NCBI RefSeq assembly: GCF_017854565.1
Contig: NZ_JAFMHJ010000001.1
Location: forward strand, 62,001 to 126,000
DNA length: 64,000 nucleotides
Reading direction: 5' to 3'
Origin: Yoonia sp.
GTDB lineage: Bacteria > Pseudomonadota > Alphaproteobacteria > Rhodobacterales > Rhodobacteraceae
This document shows positions 9,052 through 17,661 of the stretch, piece after piece. The first letter of the stretch is position 1. Each line of letters opens with the position of its first letter. A model generated the notes under the pieces. That model was not told the origin of the DNA. It was given only the letters and a program-made list of their open reading frames with translations, and did not search any database. The position numbers were made by a program, and so were the translations under genes.

Positions 9052-10678
9052 TCAGTTGCGTTTGGTCGATCGCGTGAAGCTGAGGTCTATTGGTAGCCCG
9101 TCAGGGGCTACGAGACGATCCCCTGACGAGCCATCTGGCCGCTGGGCGTAGGCCCATGGCACCAACGCGTCGATGTCCTTGTCGAGATGGCCGTTGGCGA
9201 GCCTGATGAAGATATCGCGCAGATAGGCATAGGGCTCGACACCGTTCATCTTACAGGAGCCGATCAGACTGGCGAAGCGGGCCCAATTACGACGGCCCCC
9301 ATCGTGTCCCGCAAAAAGTGCGTTTCGACGGTTCATGGCTGGGCTGCAGATGGCATTTTCGACCAAATTGGAACCGATGTCGACGCGGCCATTGTCAAGG
9401 AAGAGCCGGAAGCCTTCTTCCCGGCGCAACATATTCGCCATGGCCTCCCCGAGTTCTGACTTGCGTGAGACGCGCGCAGCCTGGGCTGCCAGCCAAGTCA
9501 AGAATGCATCGACCAAGGGGCGGGACGGGCTCTGGCGGGCGGCCCGGCGCTGATCAGGATCCGAACCACGGATTTCAGCTTCAATCTTGTAAAGTGCTGC
9601 GATGCGCAACAGCGCCTCGTCCACGATGGGCGAGCCCTTCTTGGGCTTGGCCTTGATCAGTTTGCGCCGCCCGTGTGCCCGGCAGAACGCCAGCCGCAAT
9701 GGATCGCCGCCCGTGCGCTTTAGCGTGGCAAAATGAGTATAGGCGCCGTAAGCATCAACTTGGATCGTGCCGTTGAAGCCGTGCAATATTTCGGCGGCAT
9801 ATTCCCCTTTGCGCCCGGGATCCCGCACGGGGGCCGTGGTCTCATCAACATAAAGCCGTGTGCTGTCCGTCATCAGCCGTTTGGCCAGGTGGTCGACCAC
9901 GGGGGCGATCAACGCGCCGGTCCGACCCATCCAGTCGGCCAGCACCGAGCGGTCGATCAGCACCCCGAGCCGGGCCATGACCACGGCTTGCCGGTTCAGC
10001 GGCATGTGTTCGGAATGTTTAGAGACGGCGATCTGCGCCAGAAGCGCCTCTGTCGGCCAGCTTGCCTCCAGCAGGTGCGCCGGTGCCTTCGCCTGCACCA
10101 CCCCCCCCCCGCGCACCCCTTGGGGCAGGCGTATTTCGGGCGGACAGAGACGATCACTTGATAGCTTGCCGGGATGTAATCCAGCCGTTCGCTCCGGTCC
10201 TCGCCGATGCGGACCATGTCGCCACAGCCACAAGGGCAGGCAATGCGGTCTGGCTTAGTCACACGCTCAATGCGCGGCGGGCTTTGCGTGTCTTGCGCAG
10301 AGCCTTCTTCTCAGGATCGGTGGCGCTAGCTGCCAGTCTTTCTTCGACGGCCTCGATTTGGGCCTGCGTTTCGGCAATCGCAGTCTCCAGGTCCTCCAAT
10401 GCCAACTCCAGTTGCGCGGGGTCCAGCCTCTCGGATTTCGGCCCGAACTTGGTGCGCCGACAATCCTGAACCTGGCCTTCCAGCTTCTCGATCAGCGCTT
10501 TCAGCTCGCTGATGAATGCCTCTTTCTCGGCGACCAAGGCCTGCTCGTGCTGGCGGGCTGCGCGCTCGACAGAGGCCTCAAATTTTGTATGCTCCAGCGC
10601 CTTCTGCTGCGCCGAGAAAGCTTGCACCACCTCGGGCGGCAGGTCTGGAAACTGGTTGAGAACGAAGGGCTGCGACAT
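9052..10678 (-). pseudogene. tnpC: IS66-family transposase tnpC, frameshifted and internally deleted
   Basis: The transposase is spread over three frames. 10259-10678 holds the N-terminal coiled coil and the RRTKFGPKSER block. 10000-10258 holds the zinc-binding part CPCGCGDMVRIGEDRSERLDY. 9052 to about 10100 holds the DDE domain (YVDETTAPV, VDAYGAYTHF, SNLVENAI). The frame changes near 10260, where the usual PAHLPR-type linker is missing, and again at a run of ten C (10101-10110 on the plus strand; eight or eleven would restore the frame). Compared with family members, about 40 residues between DPGR and EYAAEIL also seem deleted. It is very probably inactive. Confidence 0.9.
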
Positions 10679-10742
10679 GAGCTTTCATACCAAATAGCAG
10701 CAGGAAGGCCCAATAAAACAACGCCAGAAACAACCAGGTCAG

Positions 10743-11075
10743 TTATCCTGCCGCAGTCGGCGTCAGCACCCGCTGCGCCATGACACGACGCCAATCCAGC
10801 CCCTCGAACAAAGCCTCAAACTGCGCCCGCGACAGCCGCATCGTTCCATCCTGAACCTTCGGCCAGGCAAAGCTACCCTGCTCCAGAACCTTACAAGTCA
10901 GCACCAGACCCGTTCCATCCCAAACCAGGATCTTCAGCCTGTCGCCACGCTTGGAACGGCACACAACTGTCACACCGGAATGCGGATCAAGCTTCAGTTC
11001 AGTCTGCACGATCAGCGCCAACGCATTGTGACCAGAACGGAAGTCCACCCGCTGCCCGGCAGCGCATGCTTGCAT
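10743..11075 (-). CDS. tnpB: IS66 accessory protein TnpB
   Basis: 110 residues from the ATG at 11075. It carries the IS66 Orf2/TnpB pattern: [21 protein letters not shown], then [17 protein letters not shown] and LEQGSFAWP, with the C-terminal FEGLDWRR. Length and motif order are normal, so this frame seems intact although the rest of the element is decayed. The exact start is uncertain because no clear ribosome-binding site precedes it; translation may be coupled to the tnpA frame. TnpB is needed for IS66 transposition but has no known catalytic activity. Confidence 0.85.
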   Translation of the reverse strand: MQACAAGQRVDFRSGHNALALIVQTELKLDPHSGVTVVCRSKRGDRLKILVWDGTGLVLTCKVLEQGSFAWPKVQDGTMRLSRAQFEALFEGLDWRRVMAQRVLTPTAAG

Positions 11076-11443
11076 GCGCGAGAGGGGGCTTTGTCGCGGT
11101 GAGGATTGGCAGACGTTGTCCGGCAATAACCACGATGCACCCCGCAGTGCCAGCACCAGGGCGGCCGCGCTTTCATTCCCGATCCGTGCAGCGCGTCCAT
11201 CAACTGCTCGGGCAGAGCCAGATGACCTTGCCGCGCATGACGGCGCCAATCCGACAAATGATGAGGCAGGATGTCGTAGCGCGCCGCGACGTCCACGACC
11301 CGGGCACCGGGCTGCAGGCTTTCAGCCACGATACGCGCATTCACATCATCCGGCCAATGCCGCTTGCCGCGCCGTCGAGGTTCCACGACCTCGCACCGCC
11401 CCACAAAACCCTCGCCAATGACTTTGGAGGGATTTGTCAACAT
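11012..11443 (-). CDS. tnpA: IS66 accessory TnpA-like protein, C-terminus possibly altered
   Basis: A 143-residue frame. The first 75 residues match IS66 TnpA-type helix-turn-helix proteins ([50 protein letters not shown]). After about residue 85 the translation becomes Cys/Trp-rich and unlike the family, and it overlaps tnpB by 64 bases. The more TnpA-like segment [11 protein letters not shown] appears in another frame, suggesting a frameshift near 11165-11190. The ATG lies inside the right arm of the inverted repeat. Confidence 0.65.
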   Translation of the reverse strand: MLTNPSKVIGEGFVGRCEVVEPRRRGKRHWPDDVNARIVAESLQPGARVVDVAARYDILPHHLSDWRRHARQGHLALPEQLMDALHGSGMKARPPWCWHCGVHRGYCRTTSANPHRDKAPSRACKHALPGSGWTSVLVTMRWR

Positions 11444-11460
11444 TTAGTGTCAGGGGCTGG
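11431..11460 (-). repeat. Right arm of 30-bp imperfect inverted repeat
   Basis: Inverted counterpart of 8914-8943 (26 of 30 identical). It overlaps the start codon of the TnpA-like gene and ends 36 bases from the stop of asd. The flank CCCACAGG differs from the eight bases before the left arm (ATCAAGGC), so no simple target duplication supports these as transposon termini. Confidence 0.8.
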
Positions 11461-11496
11461 CCCACAGGCCCCCCCTTTTTCAGATAACCAATCGGG

Positions 11497-12519
11497 TCAC
11501 CCTTTTTTCAGGCACTCGCGCCCCAGCGTTTCTGCGATCTGGACCGCATTCAGGGCCGCCCCTTTGCGCAGGTTGTCCGACACGCACCACAGGTTGATCC
11601 CATTGTCGATCGTGCTGTCCTGACGGATGCGGCTGATAAAGGTTGCATAGTCACCGACACATTCGACAGGCGTGACATAGCCGCCATCTTCGCGCTTATC
11701 TATCACCATGATACCCGGTGATTCACGCAGGATGTCGCGGGCCTCTGCTTCGTCCAGATGCTCTTCAAACTCAATATTGATCGCCTCGGCATGGCCGACA
11801 AAGACCGGCACACGCACACATGTGGCCGTCACCTTGATTTTAGAATCAAGAATCTTCTTGGTCTCGGCAACCATTTTCCATTCTTCTTTGGTGGTGCCGT
11901 CTTCCAGAAAGACATCAATGTGCGGGATCACGTTAAACGCAATCTGCTTGGTAAACTTGGTGGGCGGCTTGCTGTCGGTCGGATTGTAGATGCTTTTGGT
12001 CTGGTTCCACAACTCGTCCATGCCTTCCTTGCCGGCACCCGATACCGACTGGTAGGTGCTGACAACGACGCGCTTGATCCCGGCACGGTCATGCAGCGGC
12101 TTGAGCGCGACAACCATCTGCGCAGTCGAACAATTCGGGTTCGCGATGATGTTCTTCTTGGAATAGCCATGAATTGCACCCGCGTTCACTTCCGGCACAA
12201 TCAACGGCACATCTGGATCATAGCGATACAGCGAAGAGTTATCGATCACGACACAGCCCGCCTTGGCCGCTAGCGGCGCATATTTCTTGGTGGCATCAGA
12301 GCCGACCGCGAACAGGGCCATGTCCCAACCCGTAAAATCAAAGGTATCAAGGTCCTTGGTCTTCAGGGTTCTATCGCCAAAGCTGACCTCGGTTCCCAGC
12401 GATTTACGGCTGGCAAGTACGGCCAGTTCATCGACCGGAAAAGTCCGCTCGTGAAGGATATTCAGCATTTCACGACCCACGTTGCCCGTGGCACCGACAA
12501 CGACGATTCTGTAGCCCAT
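11497..12519 (-). CDS. asd: Aspartate-semialdehyde dehydrogenase
   Basis: 340 residues. The enzyme reduces aspartyl phosphate to aspartate semialdehyde with NADPH, feeding lysine/diaminopimelate, threonine and methionine synthesis. The N-terminal nucleotide-binding motif is GATGNVG (9-15). The catalytic cysteine is in NPNCSTAQ (Cys130), and the substrate-binding STYQSVSGAGKEG block follows. The ATG at 12519 is followed by the family-typical MGYRIVVVG; a longer frame upstream is Cys-rich and lacks support. It is intact although the IS66 remnant begins only 36 bases after its stop. Confidence 0.97.
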   Translation of the reverse strand: MGYRIVVVGATGNVGREMLNILHERTFPVDELAVLASRKSLGTEVSFGDRTLKTKDLDTFDFTGWDMALFAVGSDATKKYAPLAAKAGCVVIDNSSLYRYDPDVPLIVPEVNAGAIHGYSKKNIIANPNCSTAQMVVALKPLHDRAGIKRVVVSTYQSVSGAGKEGMDELWNQTKSIYNPTDSKPPTKFTKQIAFNVIPHIDVFLEDGTTKEEWKMVAETKKILDSKIKVTATCVRVPVFVGHAEAINIEFEEHLDEAEARDILRESPGIMVIDKREDGGYVTPVECVGDYATFISRIRQDSTIDNGINLWCVSDNLRKGAALNAVQIAETLGRECLKKG

Positions 12520-12656
12520 TGGTTGGCTCCTTGATTGCAACAGGGGCCTATTACAGTGCTGCGGCAGCAAGGGAAAGGGGGTGGTGCAGCAACACCCGCA
12601 ACCGACCACCTGTAAATCCCGCTAGACACTTTGCACCGCCGCGATAGGGTGACTGC

Positions 12657-13880
12657 ATGACATCAATATCTCCGCCTCTTCGCGATCCTGCCCCACGCGG
12701 ACTTTGCACCGATTGCGGCGTGTCACGGATGGCCGATGCATCCGCTTGCGGAAAGGCTTGCCAGTTTATCAAACCCGATTATCCGCAGCTCGAAACACAG
12801 GTACACGGTCGGACGGCGACCACCGATGGCGACGAGGCATTCTTTGGCGTGACAGGTGCGATGTACCGCGCGGCGCTCACGCCCGCCCGCCAAGGCGCGC
12901 AATGGACCGGGCTTACGACCCGGCTGGCGGAAAGGTTGCTAGAAACCGGCCAGATAGACGCCGTTCTGGCGGTGGTCCCAGATGACGCCGACCGCTGGCG
13001 CCCGCAACCGGCCCTGATCACGGACCCCGCCGATATGGCCAAGGCCCGAGGCATGCGGATGGGCTATGCCCCATTGCTGGCGCTGCTTGAACCGGCACGG
13101 GCTGCGGGCCATCGCCGGATCGCCGTCATCGGCATTCCCTGCCAGATTTATGCCCTGCGCGCGCTCGAACGGAAACTCGATTTTGATCGCATCTACGTGA
13201 TCGGCACGCCGTGTTCCGACAACACGACGACGGAAAATTTTCACGGATTTCTGGCGCGGCTGACCGATGCGCCCGACACGGTCACCTATCTGGAATTCCG
13301 GGCTGATTATCACGTCGAACTGCGGTTCCAGAACGGCACGACCCGATTAATCCCCTTTCTCAAGCTGCCCATCTCTGATCTGCCACCCGATTTCTTTCCG
13401 GTGACCTGCCGGACATGTGTGGATTACACCAACCGCCTCGCCGATATTACCGTGGGCTACATGGCCGGAGAGGGGGATCAGTGGCTGATCGTGCGCAACG
13501 CGCGGGGTCAGGAAATGCTGGACGGGCTTGGCGCTGAAGTGCGGCTGAATACCCCCGCGTCCCATGGCAAACGGGCCGGCCCGGTGAAAGGCTTCATCGC
13601 CAACACCCGGCTTGCCGCCGGGGGTCTGCCGCTGCGCCGCATGCCGGATTTCATGCGTGGGATCATGGGCTGGCTGATGCCCAGAATTGGGCCGCGTGGC
13701 TTGGAATTTGCCCGTGCCCGGGTCGAGATGAAAGCAGCGGAAACCATCCTGCATCTGCGGCGCGAAGCGCCCGCCAAGATCAAGAACATGGTGCCCGATC
13801 ACGTGTGGAATCTTGCCGCACCCTACGGTCTGGAACCCGAAGGCGACGAACGCCACCGTGCGGACGGCCAAAATAACTAA
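12657..13880 (+). CDS. Coenzyme F420 hydrogenase/dehydrogenase beta-subunit family iron-sulfur protein (BciB-like)
   Basis: 407 residues. The N-terminus CTDCGVSRMADASACGKAC has the cysteine cluster of FrhB-type proteins. The central IGIPCQIYALRALERKL and IGTPCSDNTT segments and the later CRTCVDYTN give further cysteines, consistent with FAD and two 4Fe-4S clusters. The best-studied bacterial relative is BciB, the ferredoxin-dependent 8-vinyl (bacterio)chlorophyllide reductase. Non-phototrophic Rhodobacterales also carry such proteins, so function is not assigned. No photosynthesis genes are in the window. Confidence 0.85.
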   Translation: MTSISPPLRDPAPRGLCTDCGVSRMADASACGKACQFIKPDYPQLETQVHGRTATTDGDEAFFGVTGAMYRAALTPARQGAQWTGLTTRLAERLLETGQIDAVLAVVPDDADRWRPQPALITDPADMAKARGMRMGYAPLLALLEPARAAGHRRIAVIGIPCQIYALRALERKLDFDRIYVIGTPCSDNTTTENFHGFLARLTDAPDTVTYLEFRADYHVELRFQNGTTRLIPFLKLPISDLPPDFFPVTCRTCVDYTNRLADITVGYMAGEGDQWLIVRNARGQEMLDGLGAEVRLNTPASHGKRAGPVKGFIANTRLAAGGLPLRRMPDFMRGIMGWLMPRIGPRGLEFARARVEMKAAETILHLRREAPAKIKNMVPDHVWNLAAPYGLEPEGDERHRADGQNN

Positions 13881-13922
13881 AAATTTTGGCCCGCAGAACT
13901 ATTTTCTGGAAAATCCTTCACC

Positions 13923-14396
13923 CTACCACCGCGTCGAAACCGGCAGGGCGGTGGTTTGCAGAACCGTCCGCAGCGCAAACGATGATTGCATCTGCGCCAC
14001 ACCCGGCAGCGTCGCTAGATAGCGCCGGTGGATACGCGCAAAATCCTCGGTATCGCCGGCAACGACCTTGAGTAGGTAATCTGCCGTGCCCGCCATCAAA
14101 TGACACTCCAACACATCAGGCACACGGGCCACCGCACGCTCGAACGCATCCAGAACCTCATCGGCCTGACCGCTGAGCGTGATCTCGACGAAAACTGTCG
14201 TAGGAAGCCCAACCTTGCGCGGATCCACCAGGGCGACATAATCCCGAATATAGCCGTCTTTTTCCAACCGCTGCACCCGGCGATGACAAGCCGAAGCAGA
14301 CAGGTTGGCCACTTCGGACAACTCCGCGTTGGACATGCGCCCTTTGCGTTGCAGAACCTCAAGGATTCGCTGATCAATACTGTCGATTTCCACGTG
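13923..14396 (-). CDS. Lrp/AsnC family transcriptional regulator, probably controlling ald
   Basis: 157 residues from a GTG at 14396 preceded by AAGGA. The N-terminal winged helix-turn-helix (DQRILEVLQRKGRMSNAELSE, ASACHRRVQRLEKDGYI) is followed by the RAM/ligand-binding domain (LSGQADEVLDAFERAV, CHLMAGTADYLLKVV). It is divergent from the alanine dehydrogenase gene, the arrangement in which Lrp-type AldR regulators activate ald in response to alanine. An upstream in-frame ATG at 14444 would add 16 residues unlike the family. Confidence 0.9.
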   Translation of the reverse strand, partial: HVEIDSIDQRILEVLQRKGRMSNAELSEVANLSASACHRRVQRLEKDGYIRDYVALVDPRKVGLPTTVFVEITLSGQADEVLDAFERAVARVPDVLECHLMAGTADYLLKVVAGDTEDFARIHRRYLATLPGVAQMQSSFALRTVLQTTALPVSTRW

Positions 14397-14535
14397 ACGC
14401 AAAATCCTTCGAACATTTGTGACTTGTGCGCACGATATTACCAAACTTATAGCAAACAGCCAATGAAAACTCCATGCAATTGCGTGATCATGGGCAGACG
14501 TTGCACCTAGGAATAAAAAAGGGGAGGCAACTCAC

Positions 14536-15654
14536 ATGCACATCGGATGTCCGAAAGAGATCAAACCGCAGGAATTTCGCGTCGGCCTGACACCAAATGC
14601 CGTCCACGAGGCCACGAACCATGGTCACAAAGTGACGATTGAGACCAATGCGGGCATTGGCGCGGGCTTCACGGACGAAGATTACATTGCCGCCGGGGCC
14701 GCCATTGCCGAAACCGCAGCAGAGATATTTGCAGCAGCTGATATGATCGTAAAAGTGAAAGAACCACAGCCAATCGAGCGAAAAATGCTGCGGGAAGGTC
14801 AGATTTTGTTCACCTACCTGCACCTCGCTCCCGATCCTGCACAGACCAAAGACCTGATGGAATCCGGTGCAACCTGCATCGCCTATGAAACAGTGACCGA
14901 TGATCGCGGCGGTCTGCCACTGCTGGCCCCAATGTCCGAAGTGGCAGGTCGGCTTGCCCCACAGGTTGGCGCATGGACCCTGCAAAAGGCCAATGGCGGG
15001 CGCGGTGTTCTGATGGGCGGCGTACCCGGCGTCGGTCCCGCCAAGGTGTTGGTGATTGGCGGCGGTGTCGTCGGCACCCACGCCGCCAAAATCGCGGCAG
15101 GTATGGGCGCTGATGTGACCGTCCTTGATCGCTCACTGCCGCGCCTGCGGTATCTCGATGATGTCTTTGGCGGCACCTTCAAGAACAGCTATGCCTCTGC
15201 CGGCAACACCATTGATCTGGCCCGTCAGGCTGACATGATCATCGGCGCGGTTCTGATCCCCGGCGCCGCAGCACCCAAGCTGATCAGCCGCGCGCAGCTG
15301 TCCGAACTCAAGCCCGGCGCGGCACTGGTTGACGTGGCGATTGACCAGGGCGGTTGCTTTGAGACCTCCAAGGCAACCACCCATCAGGACCCGATCTATG
15401 ACATCGACGGGATCATGCACTACTGCGTGGCCAACATGCCCGGTGCCGTCGCCCGGACATCAACCATCGCACTGGGCAATGCGACGATGCCGTTCATGCT
15501 GGCCCTCGCGACCAAGGGCTGGAAAACAGCCTGCGCAGACGACCCGCATCTGCTGAACGGCCTGAACGTCCATGCCGGAAAGCTGACGTATGCGGCCGTC
15601 GGCAAGGCGCTTGGGATCAGCGTGATCAGCCCCCTCGACGCTCTGACCATCTGA
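14536..15654 (+). CDS. ald: Alanine dehydrogenase
   Basis: 372 residues. It catalyses reversible oxidative deamination of L-alanine to pyruvate and ammonia with NAD. The N-terminus MHIGCPKEIKPQEFRVGLTP and the substrate-binding EPQPIERKMLREGQ are diagnostic. The Rossmann motif is VIGGGVVGTHAAKIA (about 172-186), and MPGAVARTSTIALGNATMP occurs near the end. GGGAGGC lies just upstream of the ATG. It is divergent from an Lrp-type regulator and ends at a strong hairpin. Confidence 0.97.
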   Translation: MHIGCPKEIKPQEFRVGLTPNAVHEATNHGHKVTIETNAGIGAGFTDEDYIAAGAAIAETAAEIFAAADMIVKVKEPQPIERKMLREGQILFTYLHLAPDPAQTKDLMESGATCIAYETVTDDRGGLPLLAPMSEVAGRLAPQVGAWTLQKANGGRGVLMGGVPGVGPAKVLVIGGGVVGTHAAKIAAGMGADVTVLDRSLPRLRYLDDVFGGTFKNSYASAGNTIDLARQADMIIGAVLIPGAAAPKLISRAQLSELKPGAALVDVAIDQGGCFETSKATTHQDPIYDIDGIMHYCVANMPGAVARTSTIALGNATMPFMLALATKGWKTACADDPHLLNGLNVHAGKLTYAAVGKALGISVISPLDALTI

Positions 15655-15660
15655 CAAAAT

Positions 15661-15687
15661 AAAGGCTCGCCAAACTGGCGAGCCTTT
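15661..15687. terminator. Bidirectional rho-independent terminator between ald and mscL
   Basis: Perfect 12-bp stem AAAGGCTCGCCA / TGGCGAGCCTTT around a 3-base AAC loop, with short A/T runs on both sides. It lies between the convergent ald and mscL genes and can serve both. Confidence 0.85.
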
Positions 15688-15705
15688 ACCCGGCCAAGCG
15701 GCAAA

Positions 15706-16077
15706 TTACTTCTTCATCGCATCGCGGATCTCGGCCAAAAGCTCTTCCACTGATGGCCCCTTGGGTGCCACGAGCGCTGGTGCCACTTCTGGACCCTTCA
15801 GCTTGTTCACCGCTTTGACCAGCACAAACACAACAAACGCAATGATCAAAAAGTTGATCGCGGCTGTGATGAAGTTGCCGATCATGAACTGGGCATCGCC
15901 GATGCCAAAGCTGACACCGCCAAAGTCGACGCCGCCGACGATCAAACCAATCAACGGCTGAATAAGGTCATTTACCAGGCTGGTCACAATGGCCGTAAAG
16001 GCCGCGCCGATGATGATACCAACGGCCAAGTCCATTACGTTGCCCTTGGCGATAAAGTCTTTGAATTCTTTGATCAT
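15706..16077 (-). CDS. mscL: Large-conductance mechanosensitive channel MscL
   Basis: 123 residues. [20 protein letters not shown] is the MscL N-terminal amphipathic helix and start of TM1. TM1 continues through [21 protein letters not shown]2 spans about 68-95 ([20 protein letters not shown]), and a cytoplasmic helix ends the protein. The inner-membrane channel releases solutes on hypo-osmotic shock. The ATG at 16077 is chosen over one 18 bases upstream because MIKEF is the family start and GGGGAC precedes it. Confidence 0.97.
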   Translation of the reverse strand: MIKEFKDFIAKGNVMDLAVGIIIGAAFTAIVTSLVNDLIQPLIGLIVGGVDFGGVSFGIGDAQFMIGNFITAAINFLIIAFVVFVLVKAVNKLKGPEVAPALVAPKGPSVEELLAEIRDAMKK

Positions 16078-16235
16078 GTGTACGTCCCCATTCATGTGTT
16101 TTCAGGCGCGCAGATCTGATGCCTGCTGCGCAACTGCGCACATCCATACCGAAATTCACCAACATAACCATGACTTTTATTCGCGCCCAAACGCGTTACT
16201 TGTCTTCCAATACATTTCATAAAGGACCGTCCCCC

Positions 16236-16931
16236 ATGCCCGACCTCTCCTCATTTGCGATCACACAGCGCTGGCCCGCTACAGACACGTCGGTCATTCA
16301 ACTGTATTCATACCCCACGCCAAACGGTGTGAAGGTGTCCATCGCCCTCGAGGAAATGGGGCTACCCTACGAGCCGCATCTGGTGACCCTGAAAGATGAG
16401 GATGTAAAAAGCGACGCGTTCCTGTCGCTGAACCCCAACAACAAAATTCCCGCGATCATTGACCCCAACGGACCAGACGGGCCGCTGGGCATCTTTGAAA
16501 GTGGCGCAATCCTGCTATATTTGGCCGAAAAGACCGGAAAGTTCATTGGCACAACGGCCAGCGACAAGGCCGGAATCACCCAATGGCTGATGTTTCAGAT
16601 GGGCGGGCTTGGGCCTATGTTGGGGCAAATGGGGTTCTTTTACAAATTCGCGGGCAAAGACATCGCCGATGAACGGCCCCGCGAACGCTACCGCGACGAA
16701 GCGATCCGCCTGCTGACCGTCGTGGATAACCACCTTGAAGGCCGTGACTGGATCGTTGGCGACTATTCCATCGCAGATATGGCAATCGCGCCATGGATCA
16801 ATGCGTTGGAATTCTATGGCACCAAAGATGTTGTCGGCTATCACGACTTTAAAAATGTGCCCGCATATGTTGATCGGTTCTTTACCCGGCCCGCCGTGGA
16901 AAAGGCGCGGCACATCCCCGACCCATCGTAA
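16236..16931 (+). CDS. Glutathione S-transferase family protein (YghU/Nu-class-like)
   Basis: 231 residues. The thioredoxin-like N-domain contains LYSYPTPNGVKVSIALEE, NPNNKIPAI (cis-Pro) and the glutathione-contacting FESGAILLYLAE. The helical C-domain includes WLMFQMGGLGPMLGQMGFF and the GDYSIADMAIAPW N-capping motif. The PTPNGVKV start and the QMGGLGPMLGQ helix are typical of YghU/YfcG-type enzymes with disulfide-bond reductase activity on glutathione conjugates. AAAGGA at 16221 supports the ATG at 16236. Confidence 0.92.
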   Translation: MPDLSSFAITQRWPATDTSVIQLYSYPTPNGVKVSIALEEMGLPYEPHLVTLKDEDVKSDAFLSLNPNNKIPAIIDPNGPDGPLGIFESGAILLYLAEKTGKFIGTTASDKAGITQWLMFQMGGLGPMLGQMGFFYKFAGKDIADERPRERYRDEAIRLLTVVDNHLEGRDWIVGDYSIADMAIAPWINALEFYGTKDVVGYHDFKNVPAYVDRFFTRPAVEKARHIPDPS

Positions 16932-16939
16932 GTTGGGAT

Positions 16940-17395
16940 TTACCCCGAAACGGGTAACACGCCATCCAGCACATATCGCAGGATTTCAACCACCTGTCCC
17001 GGCTCTTGCACAACAGCAAGGGCCGCGGCGTCCACCTCTTTCAGCGCGTGCTGATGATCGGTGCCATGCATCACGATCAGGGACTTGCCAAGGGCGGCGG
17101 CATAGCCCGCATCGAAGGCAGCGTTCCACTGCTTGTATTTCTCACCGAACCGGACAACGACCACATCGGCATTTTCAATCCCATGACGGGTCCTGATCGC
17201 GTTGAGCCGGGCGCCTTTGTTGTCATGCCAAAACTTATCCGGCTCCGCCCCCATGATCGCGACACCGCAATCGTCCGATGCCGCATGGTCCGTCACGGGG
17301 CCCGTGAACGCAACATCCATGCCTGTCGCCTCGGCGATAATCTGGTCACGCCAATCGGTATGAATTTCACCGGAAAGATAGATGTTAAGGGTCAT
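16940..17395 (-). CDS. YtoQ family protein
   Basis: 151 residues beginning MTLNIYLSGEIHTDWRDQI, with HDNKGARLNAIRTRHGIENADVVVVRFGEKYKQWNAAFDAGYAAALGK-type sequence through the middle. This matches the YtoQ family, which has a nucleoside 2-deoxyribosyltransferase-like fold but no assigned reaction. Length is normal. An in-frame ATG 42 bases upstream is less likely because MTLNIYLSGE is the common family start. It is convergent with the GST gene. Confidence 0.88.
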   Translation of the reverse strand: MTLNIYLSGEIHTDWRDQIIAEATGMDVAFTGPVTDHAASDDCGVAIMGAEPDKFWHDNKGARLNAIRTRHGIENADVVVVRFGEKYKQWNAAFDAGYAAALGKSLIVMHGTDHQHALKEVDAAALAVVQEPGQVVEILRYVLDGVLPVSG

Positions 17396-17661
17396 TGGCC
17401 TTGATCCTTTCACGTCGCCGCTATTGCGTCGAAACATAGTCGCTTTCCGCCCGGTGACCAGCCAATTCCAAAGACGGTAGCCGCACGTCCGGCAGTTCGC
17501 TTGCGCGCCACGACATAGCGAAATCGCTGGATGATCGCCCGTTCCAGTATCTCATCCGTAAATCGCCGCCCCTTTTGTCCCAGCACATTTGACAACAATC
17601 GGATGCAGCCCCTTGGACGACCTGAAAGAAATCGTGCTTTCCCCAGCACGATGCACGGCTC

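Larger units (their letters stand above)
8914..11460. mobile_element. Decayed IS66-family insertion sequence within a 30-bp imperfect inverted repeat
   Basis: The block holds tnpA-like, tnpB and tnpC reading frames in the IS66 order on the minus strand. The sequence GTAAGC at 9023, just past the tnpC stop, matches the usual IS66-family terminus, but no matching GCTTAC end is present on the tnpA side. Instead, 8914-8943 and 11431-11460 are inverted copies of each other (26 of 30 bases identical). No 8-bp target duplication is visible outside either boundary. It lies between asd and the MuiA-like gene without disrupting either. Confidence 0.75.

Noticed and set aside
17410-17649. 79-codon minus-strand frame between ytoQ and pheT
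   Set aside because: No ribosome-binding site, no family-like sequence and overlap with the upstream edge of ytoQ; it may be degraded sequence. Left out of the gene list.
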